Assembly: GCA_964420985.1 (NCBI GenBank)
Contig: CAYQUT010000017.1
Span: 1 to 57,495 of the forward strand
DNA: 57,495 nucleotides
From: CAMCTV01 sp964420985
GTDB taxonomy: Bacteria > Bacteroidota > Bacteroidia > Flavobacteriales_D > Sanyastnellaceae
Reading direction: 5' to 3'
In this document: positions 9,190 through 18,290 of the stretch, piece by piece
Numbering within the stretch: position 1 is the first letter of the stretch
Layout of the letters: the number at the start of each line of letters is the position of its first letter
Translations under genes and position numbers: made by a program
Notes under the pieces: generated by a model
Told to the model about the DNA's origin: nothing
The model's input: only the letters and a program-made list of their open reading frames with translations
Database searches by the model: none

Positions 9190-9681
9190 ATGGCTTTCCA
9201 AATCTCTAAGGAGACATTTCAATCTAAAAGTGAGCGATATCATTATTTGCAGCGCACATTGCCAGCGCTGTTGAACGGTGAATCCAATTTTGTAGCCAAT
9301 TGTGCCAATACCATCGCGCTGATTCAATCTCAGTTTCATTTTCACTGGATTGGTTTTTATTGGGTGGAAGGAGAGTTTTTGGTTTTGGGATGTTTTCAGG
9401 GCCCAGTGGCTTGCACGCGTATTTCTAAGGGAAAGGGAGTTTGTGGTACCGCCTGGAGTTTGGCTCAATTGCAAAATGTTCCTGATGTGGATGCTTTCCC
9501 GGGACACATTGCTTGCAGCGCTTTGAGCAAATCGGAATTGGTGATTCCACTGATTTCCGCTCAAGGAGAAGTTTTGGGTGTATTGGATATTGATTCTGAA
9601 AAAATGGCTTTTTTCAATGATGAGGATGAACAAGAGTTGTCTGCGCTAATGGATGTTTTACTGAAATCATCTGGATTATGA
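9190..9681 (+). CDS. msrC: Free methionine-R-sulfoxide reductase, GAF domain
   Basis: Reduces free L-methionine-(R)-sulfoxide, part of oxidative-damage repair in the cytoplasm. The 163-residue protein is a single GAF domain that follows E. coli MsrC (fRMsr) along its length: NGESNFVANCANTIALI, HWIGFYWVEG, LVLGCFQGPVACTRI, GKGVCGTAW, GHIACSALSKSELVIPL and GVLDIDSE...F.DEDEQ. The three cysteines of the family are present as C75, C85 and C109. The gene starts almost directly after a -7 promoter box and shares 4 nt (ATGA) with the next gene, so it is probably translationally coupled to the lipoprotein. Confidence 0.93.
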   Translation: MAFQISKETFQSKSERYHYLQRTLPALLNGESNFVANCANTIALIQSQFHFHWIGFYWVEGEFLVLGCFQGPVACTRISKGKGVCGTAWSLAQLQNVPDVDAFPGHIACSALSKSELVIPLISAQGEVLGVLDIDSEKMAFFNDEDEQELSALMDVLLKSSGL

Positions 9682-11207
9682 GATTGCTGTTGTTAATCTG
9701 CGTTATTTTGTTGTCCGGTTGCGCTCAAATTAAATCCCTGGACGGGGGAGCAAAAGATACCCAAGCCCCCGTTTTGGTTTCATCTTCATTAGAAAATGAA
9801 TCATTGAATTTCAAGGATAAATCGGTCAATTTTTCATTTGATGAATACATTGCCTTGAATGACATTCAAGGCCAATTGATATTTTCACCCCAACTAAGGT
9901 CCTTTCCAGATGTTCAAGTGAAAGGAAAGAATTTAACTATTTCATGGAAAGATACGTTGTTAGAAAATACAACCTATCAATTTGATTTTGGTAATGCCAT
10001 TGTTGACAACACGGAGGGGAATCCAGTTGCTGTGTCTCGTGTGTTTAGTACAGGGAACCTCATTGATTCACTTCAAATTGTGGGCCGAGTAAATGATGCT
10101 TGGACCCAGCAAGAATCAGCGGGTTCTGTTGTTCAATTGGTTAAGGACTTGCCGGTATTGGGACAATCTTATCAACCCATGTATCAGGTTAAGACAAAAA
10201 CGGATGGAATTTTTGAATTCAAATATTTGTCTTCTACTCCGTATTATGTAATTGCATTCAACGATGCCAATGGTAATGCACGTTGGGATGATAAGGAGCC
10301 TTTGGACTGGACAACGCAAGTAGTTTTTCCCAAGTCCATTCCGGATTCAATTTTTATGACCCAAGCCAATACGCTCATTCCTAACAACGGATTTTGGGAT
10401 ATTCATGTTGACTCTTGTGGTTGGATGAGTACATTTTGGGACCATCGCTGGAATAAGGCTTCAATAAAGTCAAAGGACTCAGTAGAATTTGACGTGGTTT
10501 ATGAAGGAGATTCCCTTTTTGTTTATCTCAATCAATTGGAAAGAGAAGGTTATTTTACTTTTACGGTATCAGATTCCGCGTATCTTGATTCTCTAAATAT
10601 TCCTTGTTTTAAAGAAGCTTTTTTGAAAAGGAAAATACAGATCCCCCCAGGAAAGCGTATTCTTCGCGATGAGGTTTTAACTGTATCATTGCCATGGACA
10701 GTGACTGGCTGGGACAATAAAAAGTGGAAGTGGACCTTAAAGGATTCGGCTGCGGTTGTCAATGGTAATTGGCATAAAGATCAACATGAGTTAAGGATTA
10801 CTCCGCCATATAAAGGATATGTGGGGGAGGCCAATTTAGAGGTATTCAAGGGTGGGCTTTATGCAGATGATTGGCTGTTGTTGGAGGATACCCTGAATAT
10901 TAATGTAGAATGGTTATCCGAAGAGCAGACTGGTTTTTTTCAGCTTACTTCTATTCCCGTGGAATGGCGACAATATACATTTCAACTGGAAAGTGGGAAG
11001 CACCACCAAGCATTCAACCTAGAAGAGTTGGAGAAGGGAGTTTCGCTCATCCCTGGTAAATATCATTTGCAAGTATGGGATGATCGCAATGGCAATGGTT
11101 TTTGGGACAACCATGATTATCCAAAGGGTATAAAATCGGAAATTGTTATTTATCGGTCTAAAGAGATGAATATTCGAGCCAATTGGCAAGAGGTTTTAGG
11201 ATTGTAA
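9678..11207 (+). CDS. Lipoprotein with Big_5 (SbsA-type Ig-like) domain
   Basis: The protein begins with a lipoprotein signal peptide (MRLLLLICVILLSGCAQ; lipobox LSGC, acylated Cys15). Residues about 30-125 fit the Big_5 bacterial Ig-like domain: APVLVSSSLENESLNF, FSFDEYIAL, TYQFDFGNAIVDNTEGN. Later segments include AFNDANGNARWDD and VWDDRNGNGFWDNHDYPKG, acidic loops found in the long Bacteroidota members of this family. It is probably exposed on the outer membrane or in the periplasm. Its function is not known. It overlaps the msrC stop by 4 nt and converges on the TPR gene with a 9-nt gap. Confidence 0.8.
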   Translation: MRLLLLICVILLSGCAQIKSLDGGAKDTQAPVLVSSSLENESLNFKDKSVNFSFDEYIALNDIQGQLIFSPQLRSFPDVQVKGKNLTISWKDTLLENTTYQFDFGNAIVDNTEGNPVAVSRVFSTGNLIDSLQIVGRVNDAWTQQESAGSVVQLVKDLPVLGQSYQPMYQVKTKTDGIFEFKYLSSTPYYVIAFNDANGNARWDDKEPLDWTTQVVFPKSIPDSIFMTQANTLIPNNGFWDIHVDSCGWMSTFWDHRWNKASIKSKDSVEFDVVYEGDSLFVYLNQLEREGYFTFTVSDSAYLDSLNIPCFKEAFLKRKIQIPPGKRILRDEVLTVSLPWTVTGWDNKKWKWTLKDSAAVVNGNWHKDQHELRITPPYKGYVGEANLEVFKGGLYADDWLLLEDTLNINVEWLSEEQTGFFQLTSIPVEWRQYTFQLESGKHHQAFNLEELEKGVSLIPGKYHLQVWDDRNGNGFWDNHDYPKGIKSEIVIYRSKEMNIRANWQEVLGL

Positions 11208-11216
11208 TCCGAATCT

Positions 11217-12071
11217 TTAAAAAGATACAAAGCTCTTTTTCTTAAACTTGGGACTGCCTTTTTTGTCAAAGCACACCTTCTGGTGATTTTCTTTGGATTC
11301 TTCGTTGCCATAATTGATGGCTTCTTTCCAATATTCACAAGCCCCTTCTTCATCGTGTAAGCGGTAGCGAATTTCACCAAGAAGAGCCAGAACTTCGGGT
11401 AGAAGAGGTGTTTTTTCCAAAGCCAATTCTGATAAAATTTCTTCCGCTGATTCCAATTGTTGCGCATAAAATTTGGTTAATCCCATATTGAATTTTGCAT
11501 CCAATAAAGTATTCCGGGTGTCGTATGCCGCTTGGAAATAAATAAAAGCCTTTTCGTAGTCGCCGCGTTCTGTGTGAATGATTCCCATCAAATAAAACGC
11601 ATCGGGATCGTCAGGAAAAGAGTCTACAGCTTTTTGTAAAACACGTAACGCCTCCTTGGGTTTTTGCATATAATAATAACATTCCCCCAACCAATAAATG
11701 GCTTTGTATTCTTCACTGTGGTTGAGATAGTAATCATTTAATTGAGCAAAAGCCAATTCGAAAAGTTGATTTTTTAAGAGACAGATTCCGTAGTGAAGGG
11801 GATAGGTTTCTGTATGGTATGAAATAGACTCGTAGTGTGATTTGGCATCTGTGAATTTGCCCACTTTCATCTGTGCGTTGGCCAAAAGAAAATTCCAATC
11901 ATCCATCTGACCGCCCATTTGTGTTGGACAACACTTGAGGAGGGAATCAACGTCTTTGGCTACTTGCGCAAATTTTTCTTGCGCATAAAGTGTTTGATAT
12001 TCTACCAGTTTTTGGCTCCACAGAGAGGTGGAGAGAAAAAGAATAGATATGATCAAAGAGAAATTCCGCAT
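11217..12071 (-). CDS. Secreted TPR-repeat protein
   Basis: 284 residues with a signal peptide (MRNFSLIISILFLSTSLWSQ) and a run of tetratricopeptide repeats. Clear units are AIYWLGECYYYMQKPKEALR, DAFYLMGIIHTERGDYEKAF with IYFQAA, and DAKFNMGLTKFYAQQLESAE. The protein should be periplasmic and act as a protein-binding scaffold; the partner cannot be told from the sequence. It has an exact -7 box (TATATTTG) ending four bases before the ATG. It is convergent with the Big_5 lipoprotein gene. Confidence 0.82.
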   Translation of the reverse strand: MRNFSLIISILFLSTSLWSQKLVEYQTLYAQEKFAQVAKDVDSLLKCCPTQMGGQMDDWNFLLANAQMKVGKFTDAKSHYESISYHTETYPLHYGICLLKNQLFELAFAQLNDYYLNHSEEYKAIYWLGECYYYMQKPKEALRVLQKAVDSFPDDPDAFYLMGIIHTERGDYEKAFIYFQAAYDTRNTLLDAKFNMGLTKFYAQQLESAEEILSELALEKTPLLPEVLALLGEIRYRLHDEEGACEYWKEAINYGNEESKENHQKVCFDKKGSPKFKKKSFVSF

Positions 12072-12075
12072 TGTT

Positions 12076-12083
12076 CAAATATA
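12076..12083 (-). promoter_or_regulatory. -7 box of the TPR gene, four bases before the ATG
   Basis: On the minus strand TATATTTG (12083-12076), exact to TAnnTTTG, is followed by four bases and the ATG at 12071. A TTTG stands 15 nt upstream, which is short for a -33 element. The arrangement predicts an mRNA with essentially no leader. Confidence 0.5.
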
Positions 12084-12137
12084 CCGCAGAATTCTTAACA
12101 AAAAAACCAATCATTGAAGGTTACAAACCGTCTGAGG

Positions 12138-12908
12138 TTAAATTTTCCAGCGATCCTTGATGTTGTATTTCTTTTTCTGATCTTCTGATTTTACATCAAA
12201 TGGAATCACAGAGAAACCAAAAGAGGCTGAGTAAATGTTTTTGATGGCCGTTTCTTGAAAGAAAGGGGTAATACCTTGAGTGATAAAAAAGGTGTATTTA
12301 CCAAAACCAAAACGCAGATTATGATCAATCGTGAATCGGTTTACACCTACATTTTGTCTTCTGTAATTCTGAAATCTCCCTTTGTCGTTGCTGTATTGGA
12401 AATATTGATCTTCAGATAAGTTCCAATTGGCAATGAAGCCACTGGCGATGTGAAAGTGTTTTTTTTGATTCTTCGAAAGATTAATTTCTAGCATCAACGG
12501 AATACTTAAACTAAAGACGTTTAATTGGTTGAATTTGAAATTTTCTTCTGTGTTTTCGATTATTTGAAGCTGATTGCTCGCTAAATCACCATTGTTTTTT
12601 AATTCAATGTTCTTTTTCCAGTCATAAGTGTCAATGCCAAAAGCGAGTCCTGTGTAGAATCCAGTGCCTGAGCTTGCTTTGCCCCATTTTTTCTCGAGGA
12701 TGTTGAATCCAAAGGAGAAAGAGTTGCGATCATCCGTGGTTAAGTCGTGGTTCTCTTGCAAGTTTTTTCCATTTCCACCGTTCAACGTAGGAAAACCGAA
12801 CTCAATACCTGACCAGTGCGTAAAACTGTGGTTGGCTTTTTGTGAACTTCCAAGAATTGGAAACGTCAAGCAAAAAAGCACAGAAAGGATTAAATATTTG
12901 TTTTGCAT
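12138..12908 (-). CDS. Putative outer-membrane beta-barrel protein
   Basis: A 256-residue protein with a signal peptide (MQNKYLILSVLFCLTFPILG) and then alternating polar and aromatic stretches with Gly/Asn turns, typical of small Bacteroidota outer-membrane barrels of the PorT/OMP_b-brl kind: HWSGIEFGFPTLNGG, SSGTGFYTGLAFGIDTYDW, NVFSLSIPLMLEIN, LRFGFGKYTFFITQGI, ASFGFSVIPF. I chose the ATG at 12908; the frame runs on to a TTG at 12950, but the signal peptide begins here. No specific function is recognised. Confidence 0.65.
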   Translation of the reverse strand: MQNKYLILSVLFCLTFPILGSSQKANHSFTHWSGIEFGFPTLNGGNGKNLQENHDLTTDDRNSFSFGFNILEKKWGKASSGTGFYTGLAFGIDTYDWKKNIELKNNGDLASNQLQIIENTEENFKFNQLNVFSLSIPLMLEINLSKNQKKHFHIASGFIANWNLSEDQYFQYSNDKGRFQNYRRQNVGVNRFTIDHNLRFGFGKYTFFITQGITPFFQETAIKNIYSASFGFSVIPFDVKSEDQKKKYNIKDRWKI

Positions 12909-13014
12909 AATGGCAAATAAAGTCTTTTTGGAATGATTAGTGTTGTGCAAGAATTTTAAAATTCGTTAAACTTGGAAATAATAAAACTTTTTTTAACGTA
13001 AATCGAGAAAAGAG

Positions 13015-13446
13015 ATGAAATTTGTAGCAATGAGATTTTGGCTATTGACATTAACCGCATTGGTATTGACGAGCTGCACGCGTACTATTAATGTGCCGCA
13101 TGTAGACCAAGGGTGTGCTCTATATACCGGTGTAAAGTCTGTCATTGTTGGCGTTGTACATGCCGCTGAAAAATGGGTGAATGGAGGAGAGGAAATAGTG
13201 GCTGATAGCGATGACGAAATACAAAAGCCAGTAACCAAACAGCTCAAATACAAAAACCAAGAAGGGGTAGTAGAGGTGGTAATGAAGGTGGATGAAAAGG
13301 GCAATTGGAAGGTAGTGAATATGGCTGCCACCAATGAGGAGTTGGCCAAATATGTCTTAACAAAATTAAAAGATTACAATCAAGCCTCACACAAAGCGAT
13401 TGGTCAAGTGGTTAAATATCGGTTTGTGTTTAAAAAACAGGTGTAA
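13015..13446 (+). CDS. Small lipoprotein of unknown function
   Basis: 143 residues. The N-terminus is a lipoprotein signal (FWLLTLTALVLTSCTRT; lipobox LTSC). The mature part is about 120 residues with lysine-rich strands such as VEVVMKVDEKGNWKVVNM and a short YRFVFKKQV end; no family is recognised. Its stop codon overlaps the rlmN start by one base (TAATG), so the two are translationally coupled. An alternative start at 13030 (MRFWLL) would leave the signal peptide intact. Confidence 0.65.
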   Translation: MKFVAMRFWLLTLTALVLTSCTRTINVPHVDQGCALYTGVKSVIVGVVHAAEKWVNGGEEIVADSDDEIQKPVTKQLKYKNQEGVVEVVMKVDEKGNWKVVNMAATNEELAKYVLTKLKDYNQASHKAIGQVVKYRFVFKKQV

Positions 13447-14531
13447 TGGGTGCGTTGAAGGATTTACGTTCATTGACCAATGATGAACTGACGGAATGGT
13501 TCCTTCAGAATGGAGAGAAAAAATTTAGAGCCCAACAAGTACAAGAATGGTTGTGGAAGAAAGGAGCAACGGATTTTGATCAAATGTCAAACTTATCTGT
13601 TGGATTAAGGACCCTTTTGAGTGAGCATTTCTCTTTTTCTAATGCCATCAGAAAGTCAGAGCAAGTCAGCAACGATGGTACCATCAAGTGTATTTTTGGT
13701 GTGGACAATGATAAGGTGGTGGAGGGTGTTTTAATACCCACGCCCAAACGCATGACAGCTTGTATTTCTTCTCAGGTGGGCTGTAGTTTATCTTGTGCTT
13801 TTTGTGCTACCGGCCGTTTAAAGATGATGCGCAATCTTACAGCGGGAGAAATTTTTGATCAAGTGTATGATCTCAAAATGGAGGCAGAACAGCGGTATCA
13901 AATTCCCCTATCCAATATTGTTTACATGGGAATGGGCGAGCCTTTGCTCAACTACAAGAATGTACTCCAGTCCATTGATCACATTACTTCTCAAAAAGGC
14001 TTGGGAATGTCCGCTCAGCGAATCACAGTGAGCACAGCTGGCGTGGCTAAAATGATTGCAAAGTTGGGAGACGATGCAGTCAAGTTTCATTTGGCTGTAT
14101 CCCTTCATGCAGCAACAGATGATAAACGCAACAAAATCATGGAAATCAATGAAACCAATAACCTGGAGGTTTTGGCCAATTCATTGAAGTATTTCTATGA
14201 GAAAACGGGATCGAGGGTGACTTTTGAATATATCATTTTTAAAGATTTTAATGACAGTATTGAAGACGCCAAAGCGCTGGCAGCATACTGCAAGCAACTG
14301 CCCGTGAAAATCAATGTTATTGAATACAACCCCATCGTTGGTGGTGAATATCAGCAAACCACCGAGGAGAGATTAAAAGCTTTTACCCAATATTTATTAG
14401 AGCGCAACATGGTGGTGAATTTGCGTCGTTCAAGAGGAAAAGATATTGATGCAGCTTGCGGCCAATTGGCCAATAAAAATCAGTCCGTATTGAAACCTGC
14501 AGCAGCTGAGAAATTGGGGAGCTTAATTTAA
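13446..14531 (+). CDS. rlmN: 23S rRNA/tRNA adenine C2-methyltransferase RlmN
   Basis: Radical SAM enzyme that methylates C2 of A2503 in 23S rRNA and A37 in some tRNAs. The [4Fe-4S] cysteines are in CSLSCAFCATG (C113, C117, C120). The methyl-carrying cysteine is in DIDAACGQLA (about C338). Other blocks are VYMGMGEPLLNY, ISTSTAGV-like ITVSTAGV, LAVSLHAATD and INVIEYNPI. The length of 361 residues is usual. It is coupled to the upstream lipoprotein and its 3' end overlaps the convergent gldH by 9 nt, with no terminator between them. Confidence 0.96.
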   Translation: MGALKDLRSLTNDELTEWFLQNGEKKFRAQQVQEWLWKKGATDFDQMSNLSVGLRTLLSEHFSFSNAIRKSEQVSNDGTIKCIFGVDNDKVVEGVLIPTPKRMTACISSQVGCSLSCAFCATGRLKMMRNLTAGEIFDQVYDLKMEAEQRYQIPLSNIVYMGMGEPLLNYKNVLQSIDHITSQKGLGMSAQRITVSTAGVAKMIAKLGDDAVKFHLAVSLHAATDDKRNKIMEINETNNLEVLANSLKYFYEKTGSRVTFEYIIFKDFNDSIEDAKALAAYCKQLPVKINVIEYNPIVGGEYQQTTEERLKAFTQYLLERNMVVNLRRSRGKDIDAACGQLANKNQSVLKPAAAEKLGSLI

Positions 14532-14990
14532 TTTACTCAACCGAAATCCCACATCAGCGATTCCTTCCAATTGGTCAACCCGCATGGCTTGCTGAATGCT
14601 TACCCTATAGTGACCCGCCATGGGGAATTTTCTTCTTTCTTTGAAAATGATACGGTTGTCATATAAGTCACCCAATCCGCTGCCGTACCATTTTCCTTCA
14701 GAGTCGGCGAGTGGACAATTTAAAGTGTCAATGTTTAATTTTCCATTTGGAAATTCAAGTGCAACAAAAAGAAAAATATTGGAGAACGCATAACGCTCTT
14801 GGTTTCTCAATGTCACATAAAAGTTGTGCAAAGAAACCGTGTCATTGACATCAAATTCAAAGCTAACAGGGTTGTTCATATCCCAAGTAGCGTTGGGTAT
14901 TTCTTGACTCTGTTCAAATACTAAATCGTTGCTGCATGATGAAAATACATACAAGAAAACAATAAGAAGAAGACCAAAGTATTTATTCAT
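14523..14990 (-). CDS. gldH: Gliding motility lipoprotein GldH
   Basis: A 155-residue lipoprotein (signal MNKYFGLLLIVFLYVFSSCS, lipobox FSSC). The mature part has the pattern of GldH: SFEFDVNDTVSLHNFYVTLR, YAFSNIFLFVALEFP, LADSEGKWYGSGLGDLYDNR, GHYRVSIQQAMR, LEGIADVGFRL. GldH is needed for gliding and T9SS-linked motility in Flavobacterium; here it may also serve secretion without gliding. Its ATG overlaps the end of the PSP1-like gene by 8 nt, and the order holB - PSP1 - gldH is one I recall as conserved in Bacteroidota. I chose the ATG at 14990 because the signal peptide begins there. Confidence 0.88.
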   Translation of the reverse strand: MNKYFGLLLIVFLYVFSSCSNDLVFEQSQEIPNATWDMNNPVSFEFDVNDTVSLHNFYVTLRNQERYAFSNIFLFVALEFPNGKLNIDTLNCPLADSEGKWYGSGLGDLYDNRIIFKERRKFPMAGHYRVSIQQAMRVDQLEGIADVGFRLSKLN

Positions 14991-16338
14991 TGCTCGGCTG
15001 TGAAGGAGGTGTTGGTTTGTTGCTTTCCTTTTTAAAGTGTGTAGGTTTTTTCTTTGGGGGATTGGATTTAGCACCATCATTTACAGGACCTGTATTTTCT
15101 TTTTTCGGTCCAGAGGGTTGAGGTTTTGTGGCGGATTGTTGGGGTTTAGGACCATTGCCTTGGGGTTTATTGTTCCCTTGGTTTTTGGGATTTCCTTGTG
15201 GTTTGTTGTTTCCTTTGACAAAAGGTTTCTTTTTGTTTTTGCTTCGGTCAAATCGGGTCAGGCTATCTTGACCTACAACTTGTGCAAAGCCAACCTCATC
15301 TTCTTTTTCCTTTTCTTTATCCGATAAATAAACACTTTCATTGATAAAGACGTCCTGTCCTTTTTTGTTTTTTTCAATGATATCAAAAACCATTTGGGTA
15401 CTTAAGGCAAATGGAGCGGAACCCGGTTCGTTTTCTAAAGTGTAATAGATAACTTTTTTGAATATGTCCGTTTTGAAATGACTCGCGGTTCCTTTGGGAA
15501 GGCGCAACTTCACGTGGGTAGGAGGAAGATCTTTTACTGCTTCCACGTATTGATCCAACTCATAGTTGAGGCAACATTTTAGTTTACCACATTGACCCGC
15601 TAATTTTGTTGGGTTCAAGGAAAGTTGTTGGTAACGAGCCGCGCTGGTTGAAACAGCTCGGAAATCCGTTAACCATGTGCTGCAGCACAGTTCACGACCA
15701 CAGCTTCCAATGCCTCCTAATCTTCCAGCCTCTGCACGATAACCAATTTGTTTCATTTCAACTTTTACCTTGAAACGTTCCGCTAATTTTCTAATCAGTT
15801 CACGAAAATCAACTCGATCTTCAGCGGTGTAATAGAACGTTGCTTTTGCACCATCTCCTTGGTATTCCACATCGCTGATTTTCATTTGAAGTTGAAGAGA
15901 CTTGGCGATTTCTCGGGCGCCCATCATGGTTTCGTTTTCCAATGATCTTACGCTTTGCCATTTGGTGATATCCTCTTGAGTCGCTTTTCTAAGAACTTTT
16001 TTTAACTCGTAGTTGTCTTTTACCTCTTTCCTTTTCAATTGAATTTTGACAAGTTCACCGGTCAAAGAAATGATTCCGACATCATGACCTGGTGCCATGT
16101 CAACCGCTACTACATCTCCTGTGTACAACTCCAATTGGCTATTTCTAAAAAAGGTTTTTCTTCCGTTTTTGAATCTAACCTCTACAATATCAAAAGGCTT
16201 TTGACCGGCGGGTAAGGGTATTCCCGTGAGCCAATCAAACACATTCATTTTATCACAACCACAAGTTCCACAAGCACCATTATTATTGCAACCTGCAGGC
16301 AGGCCATTTTTACCAGACGAACAAGAACTACATCCCAT
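14983..16338 (-). CDS. PSP1/RicT-like regulatory protein with disordered tail
   Basis: 451 residues in three parts. The first 30 are cysteine-rich (MGCSSCSSGKNGLPAGC..., GTCGCDK). The PSP1/RicT (YaaT) domain follows, with CGRELCCSTWL and AGQCGKLKCCLNYE, the paired cysteine motifs of the family. From about residue 355 the tail is Lys/Asn/Pro/Gln-rich and likely disordered (NNKPQGNPKNQGNNKPQG). In Bacillus the RicT protein belongs to the Y complex, which carries Fe-S clusters and affects RNA processing; the role in Bacteroidota is not established. The gene lies downstream of holB and overlaps gldH by 8 nt. Confidence 0.82.
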   Translation of the reverse strand: MGCSSCSSGKNGLPAGCNNNGACGTCGCDKMNVFDWLTGIPLPAGQKPFDIVEVRFKNGRKTFFRNSQLELYTGDVVAVDMAPGHDVGIISLTGELVKIQLKRKEVKDNYELKKVLRKATQEDITKWQSVRSLENETMMGAREIAKSLQLQMKISDVEYQGDGAKATFYYTAEDRVDFRELIRKLAERFKVKVEMKQIGYRAEAGRLGGIGSCGRELCCSTWLTDFRAVSTSAARYQQLSLNPTKLAGQCGKLKCCLNYELDQYVEAVKDLPPTHVKLRLPKGTASHFKTDIFKKVIYYTLENEPGSAPFALSTQMVFDIIEKNKKGQDVFINESVYLSDKEKEKEDEVGFAQVVGQDSLTRFDRSKNKKKPFVKGNNKPQGNPKNQGNNKPQGNGPKPQQSATKPQPSGPKKENTGPVNDGAKSNPPKKKPTHFKKESNKPTPPSQPSNE

Positions 16339-16398
16339 ATCACAATTCCACTACCATTTGAAGCAGTTGGTCAAAGATAATGAAAACAAAAGATAGAA

Positions 16399-17547
16399 TC
16401 AACGGCCGTAGTTATTCCTTCTCAACAGGTGGTGCACCTTGATGGAAAGGTGTGTAAAGAGCAATTTGGCGTTTAAATTTCTTCCAATATGGTAGCTGGC
16501 ATCCGTGAGCTCCATCATCAAGTCTTCTATATTGAAGTGGTTGATGAATTTTGAGAATTTTTCTGCAAAGGCTCTTTCCCCGGGGGTCATTTGTTCAAGG
16601 GCATTGCCGACATAATTGCGCATGAGATTTTGCCTCACTTGTTCAAGGGCGTATTCAAAGAAGTGTTTTTGCACTTCTCTACCCCACCCATGAAAGGTGA
16701 CTGACAAATCGGTAAGACCCAATAAATCCTTTTTATAACAGAGCCTCATCCATTGCTGAAAGGTATCATCAAGACCTTGGTTGAAGTTGTCATTAAGAGC
16801 AAAGAGCATGGCCTTCCAAAGATTGCCATTGGCATAGGTAGTAGACATGGTGGCTCTGTCTTGTGCAATTTGATTTTGCACCAAGAAATCAAATATTTTT
16901 TGGTCCTCAATTTTAGGGACTTGGATGGATTGAACCCTGGATAGGACTGTGGGCAGCATCATCTCCATGTTTTCTGTCACCAGAATAAATAGCGTATTGG
17001 AAGGAGGCTCTTCCAATAGTTTCAATAGTTTATTGGCAGTATCTTCTTTGATCAATTCTGCCATCCAAATGACCATGATTTTAAGTCCGCCATAAAAAGC
17101 TTTTAAAGAAACCTTGCGGGCAATGTTATTGGCTTCGGCTACCGGAAAAAACAGAGTTTTGTTTTCCTTAGTTATCTTACTGATCCAATGATCCGTATTG
17201 AAATAGGTATGCTCTAAAAGACAATTTCTCCAATCTTCAGCAAAGTCATCCGATAGGGTACTTTCACTTCCGCTGCTGGATTTATTAAAAAAGGGAAAGC
17301 TAAAATGAAGGTCAGGATGCTGCAGGCTTTGAATGGATTTGCAGGAACGACATTGACCACAGGAATCGGTTGAAGTGGGTTGCTCACAGAGTAGGTAGCT
17401 GCTCATGGCCATCGCCAAGCTTAATCCCCCGTGTCCCTCTGCGCCGTTGAATAAAAGTGCATGAGGAACCCTCCCTTCTTGCTGGCTGCGAAGCAACCGC
17501 TCTTTCACTACTTCTTGCCCTATGACCGTTTGGAAGGAATACTGCAT
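16399..17547 (-). CDS. holB: DNA polymerase III subunit delta'
   Basis: Clamp-loader subunit of the replicative polymerase. The N-terminus (FQTVIGQEVVKERLLRSQQE, VPHALLFNGAEGHGGLSLAM) is the degenerate P-loop region. The zinc-module cysteines follow in CEQPTSTDSCGQCRSCKSIQ, then HPDLHF, KIMVIWMAELI, ANKLLKLLEEPPSNTLFILV and LPTVLSRVQSI, the delta' version of the sensor and arginine region. The length of 382 residues is usual for the family. It starts 16 nt after recO on the same strand. A TAAATTTA sequence 4 nt before the ATG could be a weak -7 box. Confidence 0.9.
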   Translation of the reverse strand: MQYSFQTVIGQEVVKERLLRSQQEGRVPHALLFNGAEGHGGLSLAMAMSSYLLCEQPTSTDSCGQCRSCKSIQSLQHPDLHFSFPFFNKSSSGSESTLSDDFAEDWRNCLLEHTYFNTDHWISKITKENKTLFFPVAEANNIARKVSLKAFYGGLKIMVIWMAELIKEDTANKLLKLLEEPPSNTLFILVTENMEMMLPTVLSRVQSIQVPKIEDQKIFDFLVQNQIAQDRATMSTTYANGNLWKAMLFALNDNFNQGLDDTFQQWMRLCYKKDLLGLTDLSVTFHGWGREVQKHFFEYALEQVRQNLMRNYVGNALEQMTPGERAFAEKFSKFINHFNIEDLMMELTDASYHIGRNLNAKLLFTHLSIKVHHLLRRNNYGR

Positions 17548-17563
17548 GTTGTAAATTTACTAA

Positions 17564-18274
17564 CTATAGATGAAAAAGCTCATAGAAGATTTCAAGTGAT
17601 TTTATGGGGGATGTTTTGTCACTTTTAATGAAAAGATAATCCACCATTTGTTTGAGTATTTCCCTTCTTTGATTTGCGGTGATTTGCCCTTGGTAGAGCG
17701 CTTCCCAATTGCCTTGTATCAATTGTTGAAACAAAAAAAGCTGATTGTTTTCCGGTAAAATATTCTTTCCCGGAGGGAAATATTTTTGTCCAAATTGACC
17801 ATCGTTGATATTAAACCAATCGGACTCCTCCTTGGGAACAATGGGACAGCATCCCAAGGCCTTCATCAACCCAACCAAAAAAACATAGTGGAGGGGTTGT
17901 TCATGTGTGGTTTCATCGATGTCTTGAATGATTTGTTGTAAAAGATAGAATAGGGGTGGGTTTTGATATCCTTCCGTTAAGAGATGCAACAAAATTTCTT
18001 GAAAAAAAAGCAAGGATGCGCTTTTTACGGGGTGGATGCGTGCGATTAATAACACCTTGGTTGTTTGAGGTGTCTTAAGCCATTGCGCATTGTCTTTTTG
18101 GTCCTCTTTGCTTTGAAACCGGACGGTGTCAAATACATCAAATGACTGCATGGATTTTCCGCTGGCACTCCACCAATACGTTTTTAAACCTTGTGATTCA
18201 GAAAAGATCTTTACCAAAATGAGTCGGTCTCGGATTCTCTTTTTTTGAAGGACGATACCGATTAATTCTCTCAT
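17564..18274 (-). CDS. recO: DNA repair protein RecO
   Basis: RecO works with RecR to load RecA at gaps and anneals single strands. The 236-residue protein starts with the OB-fold signature IGIVLQKKRIRDRLILVKIFSESQGLKTYWW. In the helical C-terminal part there are FQEILLHLLTEGYQNP, LFYLLQQIIQDID, VFLVGLMKALGCCPI and FNINDGQFG. No complete zinc-binding cysteine set is visible, which is common in Bacteroidota members. It is followed by holB in the same direction and is divergent from a small membrane protein gene. Confidence 0.87.
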   Translation of the reverse strand: MRELIGIVLQKKRIRDRLILVKIFSESQGLKTYWWSASGKSMQSFDVFDTVRFQSKEDQKDNAQWLKTPQTTKVLLIARIHPVKSASLLFFQEILLHLLTEGYQNPPLFYLLQQIIQDIDETTHEQPLHYVFLVGLMKALGCCPIVPKEESDWFNINDGQFGQKYFPPGKNILPENNQLFLFQQLIQGNWEALYQGQITANQRREILKQMVDYLFIKSDKTSPIKSLEIFYELFHL

Positions 18275-18290
18275 TGAACCCGAAGCTTTT

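Noticed and set aside
9115..9633. 172-codon open frame on the minus strand opposite msrC
   Set aside because: It is antisense to msrC, whose protein matches its family over the full length; the opposite frame shows no recognisable domain or signal.
11199..11235. Possible terminator between the Big_5 lipoprotein and TPR genes (GGATTGTAATCC and ATCTTTAAAAAGAT)
   Set aside because: Both stems are very short with little or no loop and no following T-run, so they do not support a terminator call.
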